Below are positions 19,247-27,954 of a DNA stretch of 64,000 nt, one piece after another. The DNA lies in NCBI GenBank assembly GCA_020161775.1, contig JAIUOW010000008.1, forward strand, positions 124,001 to 188,000. Direction: 5' to 3'. How positions within the stretch are numbered: the first letter of the stretch is position 1; each line of letters starts with the position of its first letter. The position numbers and the translations under genes were made by a program. The notes under the pieces were generated by a model that saw only the letters and a program-made list of their open reading frames with translations, did no database searches and was not told the origin of the DNA. The DNA is from Pseudomonadota bacterium (GTDB taxonomy: Bacteria > Pseudomonadota > Gammaproteobacteria > Burkholderiales > Burkholderiaceae_C).

Positions 19247-20611
19247 ATGTCAGACGACTTCGCATCCCCCACCCCTGCCACCCCCGCTGCCACGGCGGCG
19301 CGCCCGTCATGGGGCGACACCCTGCGCGTGTACCTGGAGCCCGCCACGCTGCGCATGCTGGCGCTGGGCTTTTCGGCCGGGCTGCCGCTGCTGCTGGTGC
19401 TGGGCACGCTGAGCTTTCGCCTGCGCGAAGCCGGCATTGACCGCACCACCATTGGTTACCTGAGCTGGGTGGGGCTGGCGTATGGCTTCAAGTGGTGCTG
19501 GGCGCCGCTGGTGGACCGTCTGCCCCTGCCGGGCCTGACCACCACGCTGGGCCGGCGGCGCGGCTGGCTGCTGCTGTCGCAGGCGGTGATCATCGCGGGC
19601 CTGGCCGGCATGGCGCTGGCCGACCCGCGTGACGCGCTTGGACCCATCGTGTGGTGCGCGCTGGCCGTGGCGTTTGGCTCGGCCACCCAGGACATCGCGC
19701 TGGACGCCTACCGCATTGAATCCGCCGACACGCAGCGCCAGGCCGCGCTGGCTGCCACCTACCAGACGGGCTACCGCCTGGCCATGATCTGGGCTGGCGC
19801 GGGCGTGCTGTGGATCGCCGCGCGGGCCGAGGTTGCCGCTGTCTCAGGAAACTACCAGCACGCCGCCTGGCAGACCGCGTACCTGGTCATGGCCGCGTCG
19901 ATGGGGGTCGGCGTTCTGACCGTGCTGCTGTCGCGCGAGCCAGCGCGCGCCGCGCTGCCGCCCGCACGCAACGCCGCTGAATGGCTGCAAGGCGCGTTGA
20001 TCGACCCGTTCGCGGACTTCTTTCGCCGCTACAAGTGGCAGGCCGCGCTGATCCTGGCGCTGATCGCCGTGTACCGCATCAGCGACGTGGTGATGGGCAT
20101 CATGGCCAACCCGTTCTATGTGGACATGGGCTACACCAAGGACGAAGTGGCCGCCGTGACCAAGGTCTATGGCGTGATCATGACGCTGGCAGGCGCGTTC
20201 CTGGGTGGCGCGCTGTCCATGCGCTTTGGCGTGATGCGCGTGCTGATGCTGGGCGCGATGCTGAGCGCGGCCACCAACCTGCTGTTTGCCTGGCTGGCTG
20301 GGCGCGGCCACGATGTGCAGGCGCTGATCTGGGTGGTGTCGGCGGACAACCTGTCGTCGGGCATCGCGTCGGCGGCCTTCATTGCCTACCTGTCGTCTCT
20401 GACGAACGTGAGCTATTCGGCCACGCAGTACGCGCTGTTCAGCTCGATGATGCTGCTGCTGCCCAAATGGCTGGCGGGGTTTTCGGGCAAGTATGTGGAC
20501 CTGCACGGATACGTGGCGTTTTTCAACGCCACGGCGATGCTGGGGGTTCCGGTGCTGGTGCTGGTGTGGCTGGCGGGGCGCTCCAGTTCCCGGCAATCAT
20601 CCAGGCCCTGA
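19247..20611 (+). CDS. ampG: AmpG-like muropeptide MFS permease
   Basis: A 454-residue, 12-14 helix MFS protein. The N-terminal block MLALGFSAGLPLLLVLGTLSFRLREAGIDRTTIGYLSWVGLAYGFKW is typical of AmpG, and GSATQDIALDAYRIE (about residues 144-158) is its diagnostic motif. AmpG imports GlcNAc-anhydroMurNAc peptides for cell-wall recycling and indirectly controls ampC-type beta-lactamase induction. Its start lies head to head with the M48 protease within about 30 bp. Ends 5 bp before the convergent antitoxin gene. Confidence 0.92.
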   Translation: MSDDFASPTPATPAATAARPSWGDTLRVYLEPATLRMLALGFSAGLPLLLVLGTLSFRLREAGIDRTTIGYLSWVGLAYGFKWCWAPLVDRLPLPGLTTTLGRRRGWLLLSQAVIIAGLAGMALADPRDALGPIVWCALAVAFGSATQDIALDAYRIESADTQRQAALAATYQTGYRLAMIWAGAGVLWIAARAEVAAVSGNYQHAAWQTAYLVMAASMGVGVLTVLLSREPARAALPPARNAAEWLQGALIDPFADFFRRYKWQAALILALIAVYRISDVVMGIMANPFYVDMGYTKDEVAAVTKVYGVIMTLAGAFLGGALSMRFGVMRVLMLGAMLSAATNLLFAWLAGRGHDVQALIWVVSADNLSSGIASAAFIAYLSSLTNVSYSATQYALFSSMMLLLPKWLAGFSGKYVDLHGYVAFFNATAMLGVPVLVLVWLAGRSSSRQSSRP

Positions 20612-20616
20612 GGAAT

Positions 20617-20934
20617 TCACACTGGTTGTGCGTGCAGGCGAACGCCCAAGGCGCGAGCCACCTTGAGCACCGTGGCGAAACTCGGATTGCCACCTTCGCT
20701 AAGTGCCCGGTAAAGACTCTCGCGGCTCAGCCCAGCCTCCTTGGCAACCTGGCTCATGCCCTTGGCACGCGCAATGTCACCGAGGGCTCTGGCAATGCCG
20801 GAGACATCGTCCGGCGCGTCTTCGAGCCAGGCATCGAGGTACGCGGCCATTTCTTCGGGCGTCCGCAAATGCTCGGCCACGTCGTAGGCCGAAACCTTGG
20901 GCTTGGAAATCTTCTTGCGGACGGCGGTGACCAT
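20617..20934 (-). CDS. HI1420-type antitoxin (addiction module antidote)
   Basis: A 105-residue antidote with an N-terminal SAYDVAEHLRTPEEMAAYLDAWLED region and a C-terminal Cro/C1-like helix-turn-helix (about 55-95; GMSQVAKEAGLSRESLYRALS). This matches the HI1420 family partnered with HI1419-like killers. Translation starts at ATG 20934, 4 nt after the toxin stop, so the order is toxin then antitoxin, as in HigBA. It likely binds the palindrome at 21241-21251 to repress the pair. Confidence 0.92.
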   Translation of the reverse strand: MVTAVRKKISKPKVSAYDVAEHLRTPEEMAAYLDAWLEDAPDDVSGIARALGDIARAKGMSQVAKEAGLSRESLYRALSEGGNPSFATVLKVARALGVRLHAQPV

Positions 20935-20938
20935 GTAG

Positions 20939-21232
20939 CTACTCCTCGTATGCCTGCGCGAGGCGGATGGCTCTGGCGATGTCTTTGGCTTGTGTCGACT
21001 TGTCCCCACCGACGAGCAGCAGGATGAAATGGCCGCGACGTTGCGTGTAATACACGCGGTAGCCGGGGCCAACGTCCACCTTCAATTCCGAGACACTGTG
21101 AGTCAGGTTGCGATACGAGCCGGGATTGCCATGAACAAGTCGATCAACGCGCATCAGAATGCGAGCACGGCCCGCAAGATCCTTGAGGCTGTCGATCCAC
21201 TCCCTGTACTCGTCGGTCTTCTCAACGCGCAT
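20939..21232 (-). CDS. HI1419-type toxin (RelE/HigB-like, phage-derived Gp49 family)
   Basis: A 97-residue RelE-fold killer of the HI1419 / TIGR02683 type: YREWIDSLKDLAGRARI at the start, then LVHGNPGSYRNL, SELKVDVGPGYRVYY and LLLVGGDKSTQAKDI, the family's conserved positively charged and Gly-Asp-Lys blocks. RelE-fold toxins act on mRNA at the ribosome. ATG 21232 begins the conserved region; the frame continues upstream without similarity. First gene of the pair, followed by its antidote. Confidence 0.92.
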   Translation of the reverse strand: MRVEKTDEYREWIDSLKDLAGRARILMRVDRLVHGNPGSYRNLTHSVSELKVDVGPGYRVYYTQRRGHFILLLVGGDKSTQAKDIARAIRLAQAYEE

Positions 21233-21238
21233 GTGGCA

Positions 21239-21251
21239 ATTGTAGCCTACA
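21239..21251 (-). promoter_or_regulatory. Toxin-antitoxin promoter/operator palindrome
   Basis: The perfect 11 bp palindrome TGTAGCCTACA (21241-21251) overlaps a minus-strand -10 hexamer TACAAT (21239-21244), directly upstream of the toxin ATG at 21232. The -35 is poor. This is where the HTH antitoxin would be expected to bind for autoregulation. Confidence 0.5.
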
Positions 21252-21353
21252 GGCCACAAACCAAAGTGACTGCTGCACGAAGTGCTGGCGGGGCGAGCAG
21301 GCTCACAATCGGCACCTCAACAGCAGTAACCCCGGCCAGGGGGCTGCCGGGGG

Positions 21354-22181
21354 TCAATTCCACACATCCGCGTGCCAGAGAAAAGTTCCGGGGCCTTGCC
21401 GGGTGCACTGCGCCAGATAGTCACGCAGCTTGGCGGGCGCTTCATCCAGCGGGCGGAACGTGCCGTCATCAAATCCAATCAGTTTGAACTTGTCGTCCGT
21501 CAGACGCCACGCAAGCCGTGGCGTGGGTTGGCGATACCGGTGCGGTGTCTCGGTATCAATTGCAAGCGCCTGCAAGCGGGCGAGGTTGTTCAGCAGGTAG
21601 AGCGTGTCAAAGTCCCACCACCGCACGGCGCGCATACGCTGCTGGATTTCCTGGCTCTGGCGGTCCCTGATCTTGCGCGCGGGCAGGCCGGCGTAGATGC
21701 TGAACTCATCCAGGCGGCCTCTGGCGGCAGCCCCTGCCGCCAAAACAGTTCCCGTGCCTATGCGGGCACCTGGCAGCACCATGCAGTTCGCCGACAGGAC
21801 CACGGCATCCCCGATGGCAAACGGCTGTTGGGGTAGCGGTCGCAGATCATGAATACCCTCCTGCGTGGCCAGGATGTCGAACAATGGCACCGCGCCAAAT
21901 GTGACGTTGACCGGCAGGTCATTGCCATGTTCCCCGCCCGCGAACACGGTGCAGGTTGCAACATTGCAGAACTGGCCCACAGTGCCCACGCAGCCTTTGA
22001 AGCCGGGTATGTTGAACTTCAGGTGGGGTGCGATGCTCAACGATCCCCGGCCTATGTCCACGTAGGCGGTGTCGGAAATGAACAGCCTGCAGTCAAAGTG
22101 ACCAAAGAACATCTTCACCCAGGTGAACTCAGTATCAAATTCGCCCAGATTGAGCGACAGCGTTGGCGTGAATCTTTCCAT
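21354..22181 (-). CDS. Hexapeptide-repeat acyltransferase (left-handed beta-helix)
   Basis: A 275-residue protein whose middle carries hexapeptide repeats of the CatB/xenobiotic acyltransferase type: VDIGRGSLSIAP, IGDAVVLSANCMVLPGARIGTGTVLAAGA, ending in IYAGLPARKIRDR. A C-terminal alpha extension of about 90 residues is not recognised. Such enzymes transfer acetyl or another acyl group from CoA to an amino sugar or hydroxyl. It lies 44 nt after pelG in the same direction, so probably in the pel transcript. Its base composition is visibly less GC-rich than the pel genes, which suggests separate acquisition. An acyl modification of Pel precursor or polymer is an inference. Confidence 0.82.
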   Translation of the reverse strand: MERFTPTLSLNLGEFDTEFTWVKMFFGHFDCRLFISDTAYVDIGRGSLSIAPHLKFNIPGFKGCVGTVGQFCNVATCTVFAGGEHGNDLPVNVTFGAVPLFDILATQEGIHDLRPLPQQPFAIGDAVVLSANCMVLPGARIGTGTVLAAGAAARGRLDEFSIYAGLPARKIRDRQSQEIQQRMRAVRWWDFDTLYLLNNLARLQALAIDTETPHRYRQPTPRLAWRLTDDKFKLIGFDDGTFRPLDEAPAKLRDYLAQCTRQGPGTFLWHADVWN

Positions 22182-22225
22182 TTGTCTTCAGTACAAGTCG
22201 GCCTCACGGGCTGTGAGGGCCAAGC

Positions 22226-23596
22226 CTACTGCAGCATGAACGTCTCATACTCCAGCCTTGAGATCTTGCGCTCCAGCACCCGCAGCGACACCACCAGCGT
22301 GATCAGCAGCGCCGCCGCGAAGCCGTAGCCGTAGAACGCCACGCCCAGCTTCAGCGACACGATGGACAGCACCACGTTCAGCACCGACAGCAGCGCCACC
22401 GTGGCCAGCACGGCGCGGCGGCGGTCCAGGTAGAAGAACACGTTCATCACGGCCAGCAGCGCCACCTGCATGCTGGCGGCCACCGCATCCACATAAAACA
22501 GTGGCAGGTACAGCGGGCTGATGCCCAGCTTGTCAAAGATCGTGGGCGCGAACACCACCATCACCAGCACGGCCAGCGTCTGGATCTTCACGATGTCAAA
22601 CAGGCCGTGGCGCACGGCGAACACCATCTCGTCGCGCATGCGCGCGATCTCCTCCAGCGAGCCGCCTTCGCGCACGGCGTTGTAGAACTTGTCGTACCAC
22701 TCGACGAAGTCGGTTTCGAAGCGCACCAGGAACACCGCCATGCCGGGGATGATGCTCAGGTACGCCAGGAACACCGGCATGTCGTAGATCACGCTGGCGC
22801 GCAAGGGGCCGATCACGGCCTGGCTGGTTTCGGGCGCGACCCAGAACACGATCTTGTCGGCCCAGATCGCGAAGTTGTACAGGAAGCCCACGGCCATCAG
22901 CGTGGGCAGCATGGCGCCGGGCCGGAAGCAGTCGAACGCGATGAGTTTTTCCGCGGGGAAGCTGCGCAGGATGATGAAGAACATGCCCGCCAGCATCACG
23001 AACTGGCCCACCACATAGCCGCCCAGCAGCCCTTCCAGCCCATGTTCGCGCAGCAACACCGCCAGCAGCACCGAGATGGCGTAACCGCCACCAAACAGCG
23101 CCACGATGGTCTTGTAGAACTTCAGCCCGCTCATGAAGATGGTGGCCACCCAGATGTCGCACATGGTCACGAAGCCCGCCACCATCAGCACCCGGTACAG
23201 CGCGCTTTCGTTGCGGAATTCCAGGAAGGCCAGCATCACGGCCAGCGTGCCCGCCACCAGGTTGGTCACCAGCAGCACGCCCGCGAAGTTGGGCACGATG
23301 TCCTCGCCCTTGCGGGCAAACAGCTGGTCCGATACCCAGCGCGTGAAGGCCAGCTGCACCACGCCCGTCAGGATCAGCGAGCCCGCGATCAGGTAGGTCA
23401 CCGACACCTGGAACTGCGTGACGAGCAGGTTGGGCACCACGATGTTGACCGACAGCACGCCGATCACCACCAGCCCCACGATGGACAGCACCCACGGCCC
23501 CGAGCTGATCAGCCCCGCGTAGGCATACGCGCGCACCAGCGCGAAATAGCTTTCGCGTTGCAGCAGCTTGCGCAGTTCAAAGCCGATGCCGGCCAT
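22226..23596 (-). CDS. pelG: Pel polysaccharide flippase/exporter PelG
   Basis: A 456-residue, 12-helix integral membrane protein. The N-terminus MAGIGFELRKLLQRESYFALVRAY is the diagnostic PelG start. PelG belongs to the MOP/polysaccharide transporter superfamily and, with PelD and PelE, moves the Pel polymer across the inner membrane. Its ATG shares one base with the pelF stop (TGATG). Confidence 0.97.
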   Translation of the reverse strand: MAGIGFELRKLLQRESYFALVRAYAYAGLISSGPWVLSIVGLVVIGVLSVNIVVPNLLVTQFQVSVTYLIAGSLILTGVVQLAFTRWVSDQLFARKGEDIVPNFAGVLLVTNLVAGTLAVMLAFLEFRNESALYRVLMVAGFVTMCDIWVATIFMSGLKFYKTIVALFGGGYAISVLLAVLLREHGLEGLLGGYVVGQFVMLAGMFFIILRSFPAEKLIAFDCFRPGAMLPTLMAVGFLYNFAIWADKIVFWVAPETSQAVIGPLRASVIYDMPVFLAYLSIIPGMAVFLVRFETDFVEWYDKFYNAVREGGSLEEIARMRDEMVFAVRHGLFDIVKIQTLAVLVMVVFAPTIFDKLGISPLYLPLFYVDAVAASMQVALLAVMNVFFYLDRRRAVLATVALLSVLNVVLSIVSLKLGVAFYGYGFAAALLITLVVSLRVLERKISRLEYETFMLQ

Positions 23597-25197
23597 CAGC
23601 CCTCCAGCACCAGGTCAAGGCCGTCGTCCGCACCAGGCGGCGCGGGCGGCGCGGACGGCGCCGGTGCGACGCCCAGCGCCTGGTCATACACCGCGCGGTA
23701 GCGCGCGAACATCACCGGGTGGGTGTAGTAACGCTCCACCCTGGCAATGCCGGCCTGCGCGGCCTTGTGCCACGCGGCTTCATCGCCCAGCAGGCGCATG
23801 GCGGCTTCGGCCAGGGCCTGGGGATCGGCAATGCCCACCACCTCGCCCGACGCACCCAGCGCCTGGTCTTCCTCGTCCAGCCCGTAGACCAGCTGGCGGC
23901 ACGAGCCCACGTCGGTGCTGACGGTCGGCACGCCAGCGGCGTAGCCTTCCAGGATCACCAGCGGCAGCGCCTCGCTGATGGAGCTGAGCACCACCAGGCC
24001 GATCTGCGGCAGCAGGTCCGTCAGCTTCTGGAAGCCCAGGAACTTCACGTTGTCCGACAGGCCCAGGCTGGCCACCAGGTCCTTGCACTCGGCGGCGTAG
24101 TCGGGGCTTTCTTCCTCGGGCCCGGCAATCCAGGCCTGCACCTCGGGCATGCGGTTGGCAATGGTGCGCGTGGCGCGGATGTAGGTCTTGATGTCCTTGA
24201 TCGGCACCACGCGGCCGATCAGGCACATGATGGGCGGCACCTTGTCGGGCCGCAGCGCGCGCAAAGCGCCAAAGCGCACCACGTCAATGCCGTTGGGGAT
24301 GTTGCTGGTGCGCCGCGCGTCCGCGCCGTCCTGCACCTGGCGCAGGCGGTTGGCTTCGTACAGCGCAATGATCTGGTCGCTGGCGTCATAGCACATGCGC
24401 CCCAGCGCCTCGAAGAACCTGATCCACATGGTGCGAAAGTAACCCGCGTGCGTGGCATCGCGCTGCAGCAGCGTGCGGTTGTCGGCGATCCAGCGCGCGG
24501 CATACAGATCGATGCGGCGCTCCTTGGTGTAGATGCCATGCTCGCTCAGGATCAGGTGGCGGTTGTAGCGGCGCTTGAGCAGCGCGCCCAGGAAGCCCGC
24601 GTAGCCGGTGGACACCGAGTGGTAGCAGCGCACCGGTGGAAACTTTTCCACAACCGCCGACAGAACCCAGATCGGTGAATGCATGGTGCGCACCGTCCAG
24701 AAGTAGTCCACGAAGCTCGGGTCGGTGCAGCGGTCGCGGTACTGCTGGGTGATGTAGTTCCAGCTGGCCTCGGTGTACAGGAACTGCGAGCGGTCCATGC
24801 GTCCTTCGAGTTCGCCGGTGATGGTGCCCAGCACTTCGCCGCCGCGCTGCGCCATGTTCTGCGGGTCGCGAAAGTAGTCATGCAGCTCGCGGTTCAGCTC
24901 GAACATGGCCGCGTCGCCGCGCTGCGGCGTCACCGGCGGCGTGCCGCCAGGCTCGTACAGGTAGTGCTCCTCGATGTGGACCACGTTGGACGGCAGCTGG
25001 AATTTCATCGCGCCGTAGTCCTGTTTGCGCGAGCCGAGGAAACAGATCGCGAACGTCAGGTCGGGAAAGCCGTTGATGATCTGGTGCACCCAGCTGGACA
25101 CGCCGCCGGACACATAGGGGTAGGTGCCTTCGAGCAGCAGGCCGACGTCGGCGATGGGGGCGCCTGCGGGGGTCGATGGTTGTTCAGACATGGACAT
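23596..25197 (-). CDS. pelF: Pel glycosyltransferase PelF
   Basis: A GT4-family GT-B glycosyltransferase of 533 residues from ATG 25197 (an ATG at 25191 and a GTG at 25206 are also possible). VGLLLEGTYPYVSGGVSSWVHQIINGFP is the PelF N-terminal signature. EALPLVILE (E-x7-E) and the following GYAAGVPTVSTDVG are the nucleotide-sugar site of GT4 enzymes. PelF is the cytoplasmic polymerase of the partly N-acetylated galactosamine-rich Pel polymer, using a UDP-sugar. The start overlaps the pelE stop by about 8-14 nt. Confidence 0.97.
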   Translation of the reverse strand: MSMSEQPSTPAGAPIADVGLLLEGTYPYVSGGVSSWVHQIINGFPDLTFAICFLGSRKQDYGAMKFQLPSNVVHIEEHYLYEPGGTPPVTPQRGDAAMFELNRELHDYFRDPQNMAQRGGEVLGTITGELEGRMDRSQFLYTEASWNYITQQYRDRCTDPSFVDYFWTVRTMHSPIWVLSAVVEKFPPVRCYHSVSTGYAGFLGALLKRRYNRHLILSEHGIYTKERRIDLYAARWIADNRTLLQRDATHAGYFRTMWIRFFEALGRMCYDASDQIIALYEANRLRQVQDGADARRTSNIPNGIDVVRFGALRALRPDKVPPIMCLIGRVVPIKDIKTYIRATRTIANRMPEVQAWIAGPEEESPDYAAECKDLVASLGLSDNVKFLGFQKLTDLLPQIGLVVLSSISEALPLVILEGYAAGVPTVSTDVGSCRQLVYGLDEEDQALGASGEVVGIADPQALAEAAMRLLGDEAAWHKAAQAGIARVERYYTHPVMFARYRAVYDQALGVAPAPSAPPAPPGADDGLDLVLEG

Positions 25198-26236
25198 CCA
25201 CGCCACTGACCTGCTTTTGCCGCCAGAACGCCGCCATGCCGCGCAGCTGGTGCGGCAGTTGCGCGCTGTCGGGCAGGCGGCTCATGTATTTGCGCACGCC
25301 GTCCAGGTCGCGGCGCAGCCAGGCGATCTGCGCCATCAGCGGCCAGATTTCCTGCAGCGGCATGCGCACCTTGCGCGCCAGGTCCAGCGCGCGGGCGGCC
25401 GCGGCCAGCTGGTCCAGCTCGATCAGCACCCGCGCATACAGCTGCCACACGCTGGGCACGTAGGAGTCCAGCACCAGCACGTCCTCGCAGAGCTTTTGCG
25501 CCTGTTCCAGCGCGAAGCGGCGCAGGTCACCCCGCGCCAGGCCGGTGTCGGCCTGCAGCCAGTGCAGCTCGGCCAGGCGGCGCAGCGCATTGACCAGCGG
25601 CGCGCGCTCTTCGCCCTCGCGCGCCTCGGCCAGCCGCGCGCGGGCCTGCTGGATCTGGCGCGTCAGGTCTTTTTCCCAGGCATCCACCATGCTGTAGGCC
25701 AGCAGGCGGATGTCTTCCGACGGGTCGGCCAGCAGGCTTTGCAACAACGGCACCGCCGCCTTGGGCCGCATGGACTGCAGCGCCACCAGCACGCGCAGCC
25801 GTGTTTCCAGCGGCAGCGACGGATCTTTCAGGATGCGCCGCGCGTCACCCGCGCGCAGGTCGCTGCGCTCGGTGGCCTCGCGCTGCACTTCGGAAAACTC
25901 CGGCATGTGCACGGCCACGTAGCGGTCGGTACGCAGGATCTTGGGGTAGCGCTGCGCGATCTGCACCGCCAGCACCGTGGCCAGCACGCCCAGCACCGGA
26001 ATGAAGAACGCAAAGCAGTACAGCAGTGCGCCGGCCGGCCGCGCCGGCGCGCGGTATTGCGGCGGCAGCAGCGACCACGCCAGCCAGGCCGAGGCCGCGG
26101 CGCCCAGCGCATGCAACGCGAAATAGGCCCCCAGGCTGTCCACCTCCAGGCCCGCCACCACCAGCTGCGTGTCCAGCAGCGTGAGCGACGCCAGCTCGGC
26201 CACCAGCGCCAGCGCCATCTTGAGCCAACCGGTCAT
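25184..26236 (-). CDS. pelE: Pel biosynthesis protein PelE
   Basis: A 350-residue protein with two or three N-terminal membrane helices (about 1-85) and a cytoplasmic helical-repeat domain with TPR/HEAT-like content (about 110-335; LRVLVALQSMRPKAAVPLLQSLLADPSEDIRLL). By family knowledge PelE helps hold the inner-membrane PelD-PelF-PelG complex together. It overlaps pelD by 4 nt (ATGA) and pelF by a few bases. Confidence 0.93.
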   Translation of the reverse strand: MTGWLKMALALVAELASLTLLDTQLVVAGLEVDSLGAYFALHALGAAASAWLAWSLLPPQYRAPARPAGALLYCFAFFIPVLGVLATVLAVQIAQRYPKILRTDRYVAVHMPEFSEVQREATERSDLRAGDARRILKDPSLPLETRLRVLVALQSMRPKAAVPLLQSLLADPSEDIRLLAYSMVDAWEKDLTRQIQQARARLAEAREGEERAPLVNALRRLAELHWLQADTGLARGDLRRFALEQAQKLCEDVLVLDSYVPSVWQLYARVLIELDQLAAAARALDLARKVRMPLQEIWPLMAQIAWLRRDLDGVRKYMSRLPDSAQLPHQLRGMAAFWRQKQVSGVDVHV

Positions 26237-27954
26237 TGCGCGCTCTCCACCAGCCAGCGCAGCCGCGCGAAGCCCTGCTCGCGGCCCAGCGGGAAGTCAA
26301 ACGCGCTGAGCTCCTGCGGGCTCAGTTCGCCAAAGCGCTGCGTGATGCCGTCAAACAGGCGCTGCTTGTAGATGCGCACGGCCGTCGCGTCCGAGAACGG
26401 CACCAGCGCGATCACGCAGGGCGCGCCGCGCTGGCCGGTGCCCGCCAGCGGCCAGCGCCACGCGGTTTCGCCGCGGGAGTGCAACTCCATCAGGCCATCC
26501 AGGATTTCCTCGCCGCGCGCATGTTCGGCACGCCACACCACGCAGCGGCTTTCCAGTCCGTAATCGGTGCGCAGCCGCGTGAGCCAGCCAAATTCGCCCG
26601 CCAGGCCGCGCGGCGCATCGGGCCAGACCTTGAGCAGTTCGCCCGCGCTGACCGACAGGCGCAGGTAGTCGGCATAGCTTTCCAGCAGCACGGCCACCGT
26701 CTGCAGGTTTTCCGCCGTGAGCGCGGTAAACGGCATGTTGCCGATCACCATCAGGCCGAACGGCTGGCGCTCGGTGCTGATTAGCGGCGTGGCCGCGATC
26801 AGCGACGAGCGCCGCGCCTTTTCCAGCAGTGCGTCCTGCAGGTGGACCTGGTGCCCCGTTTCCAGCGCGCGCAGCACCATCGGGTCGTCCGGCGGCGGGT
26901 CCACGATGCGACCCACGGCGGCCACCCGCTGCAGCTGCAGCACCGGCTCCATGCGCACCTCGTACAACGCCGCGGTTTCTACCCGGCATTGCGTCACCAC
27001 GAAGTCCAGCATCATCTGCGCGCCGGGCAGGCCGCTCAGGTCATGCGGGTTGCTGCGGGTGTAGCGGTCCATCATGGAGCGCAGCTCGATCAGCGACTCG
27101 CGCAGCGTGCCGGGGCGGTCCACCATTTCATACTCAAGCTCGTCGTGCGACAGCTTCACCAGGTACAGCCGGCGCGTCAGGCGCTCGGCCTTGTCGTTCA
27201 GAAAGCGCAGGCTTTCCTGCAAGCGCAGCACACGCAGGCGCCAGTAGCTGCCGAATTCACCCGCGATCAGCATGGCAATGGCGCCGCCCAGGAAATACAG
27301 CCGCGGGAACTCGGTGCCCGGCGCCAGCCAGGCCCAGGCCGCCAGCAGGCCGAACGACGCCGCCGCGCCGTAGCCGCCGCCATAGCGCAGCGCGATCAGC
27401 CAGGGGCCCAGCCAGGGCCAGGGAAAGCCTTCGTTGATAAAAAACGGGTTGGCAGGGTTGCTGATGAAGGCCAGGTACACAAACAGCGCGGGCCACAGCA
27501 ATGTCTCCAGCATGCGCCCAGCCAGCCCCGGATGGTGGCGGATGAAGCGGCGCAGCATGAGCCGCGCCAGGCCGGCGGAGCGGTGCGCGACAATCCAGGC
27601 CACCAGCAGCGGGCGCAACCAGCGTTGCGCGCGCGTGCGCTCGCCACCGTCCGTCGGGTTTTGCAGCGCATCCAGCATGTCCTGTACGGACGCGCTGAAG
27701 TCCGAATAGATCGTGTCCTTGGCAGGGTCAAAACCTACGCCGCCCGCGTTGGCGCCGCCGTCGCTTCGGCGCCGGCGCGCCGAGCGCAGCCCCGCGGGCG
27801 TGCTATCGGCTGGCACCTCGTGGCCGGCCAGCTTGCGCGCGCCGGACGCGGTGTCCGGGTTATTGCGCGGTGGTGGGTCGGCCGGCCGGGTCAACGCGGA
27901 TTCCAGAGACGAGTTCAGCGGCCAGGCGCTGGCCCACGGCGGCCAGGGCCTCAC
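26233..27954 (-). CDS. pelD: c-di-GMP receptor PelD
   Basis: Inner-membrane regulator of Pel synthesis: N-terminal region, four membrane helices (about 130-235), a coiled stretch, a GAF domain (about 290-420; IAATPLISTERQPFGLMVIGNMPF) and a degenerate C-terminal GGDEF-like domain (about 435-560). Known PelD binds c-di-GMP to switch the complex on. I could not pin down the RxxD I-site by eye; RLFD at about 530 is one RxxD, with RLRTD at about 460 nearby. The longest frame starts at GTG 27954 and overlaps pelC by 95 nt; the true start is more likely TTG 27894 or GTG 27816. Confidence 0.93.
   Translation of the reverse strand: MRPWPPWASAWPLNSSLESALTRPADPPPRNNPDTASGARKLAGHEVPADSTPAGLRSARRRRSDGGANAGGVGFDPAKDTIYSDFSASVQDMLDALQNPTDGGERTRAQRWLRPLLVAWIVAHRSAGLARLMLRRFIRHHPGLAGRMLETLLWPALFVYLAFISNPANPFFINEGFPWPWLGPWLIALRYGGGYGAAASFGLLAAWAWLAPGTEFPRLYFLGGAIAMLIAGEFGSYWRLRVLRLQESLRFLNDKAERLTRRLYLVKLSHDELEYEMVDRPGTLRESLIELRSMMDRYTRSNPHDLSGLPGAQMMLDFVVTQCRVETAALYEVRMEPVLQLQRVAAVGRIVDPPPDDPMVLRALETGHQVHLQDALLEKARRSSLIAATPLISTERQPFGLMVIGNMPFTALTAENLQTVAVLLESYADYLRLSVSAGELLKVWPDAPRGLAGEFGWLTRLRTDYGLESRCVVWRAEHARGEEILDGLMELHSRGETAWRWPLAGTGQRGAPCVIALVPFSDATAVRIYKQRLFDGITQRFGELSPQELSAFDFPLGREQGFARLRWLVESAQ

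Noticed and set aside
22200-22221. Hairpin GGCCTCAC/GTGAGGGCC between pelG and the acyltransferase gene
   Set aside because: No T-tract follows on the minus strand and the stem has a bulge, so it is not called a terminator; it could still affect mRNA stability.
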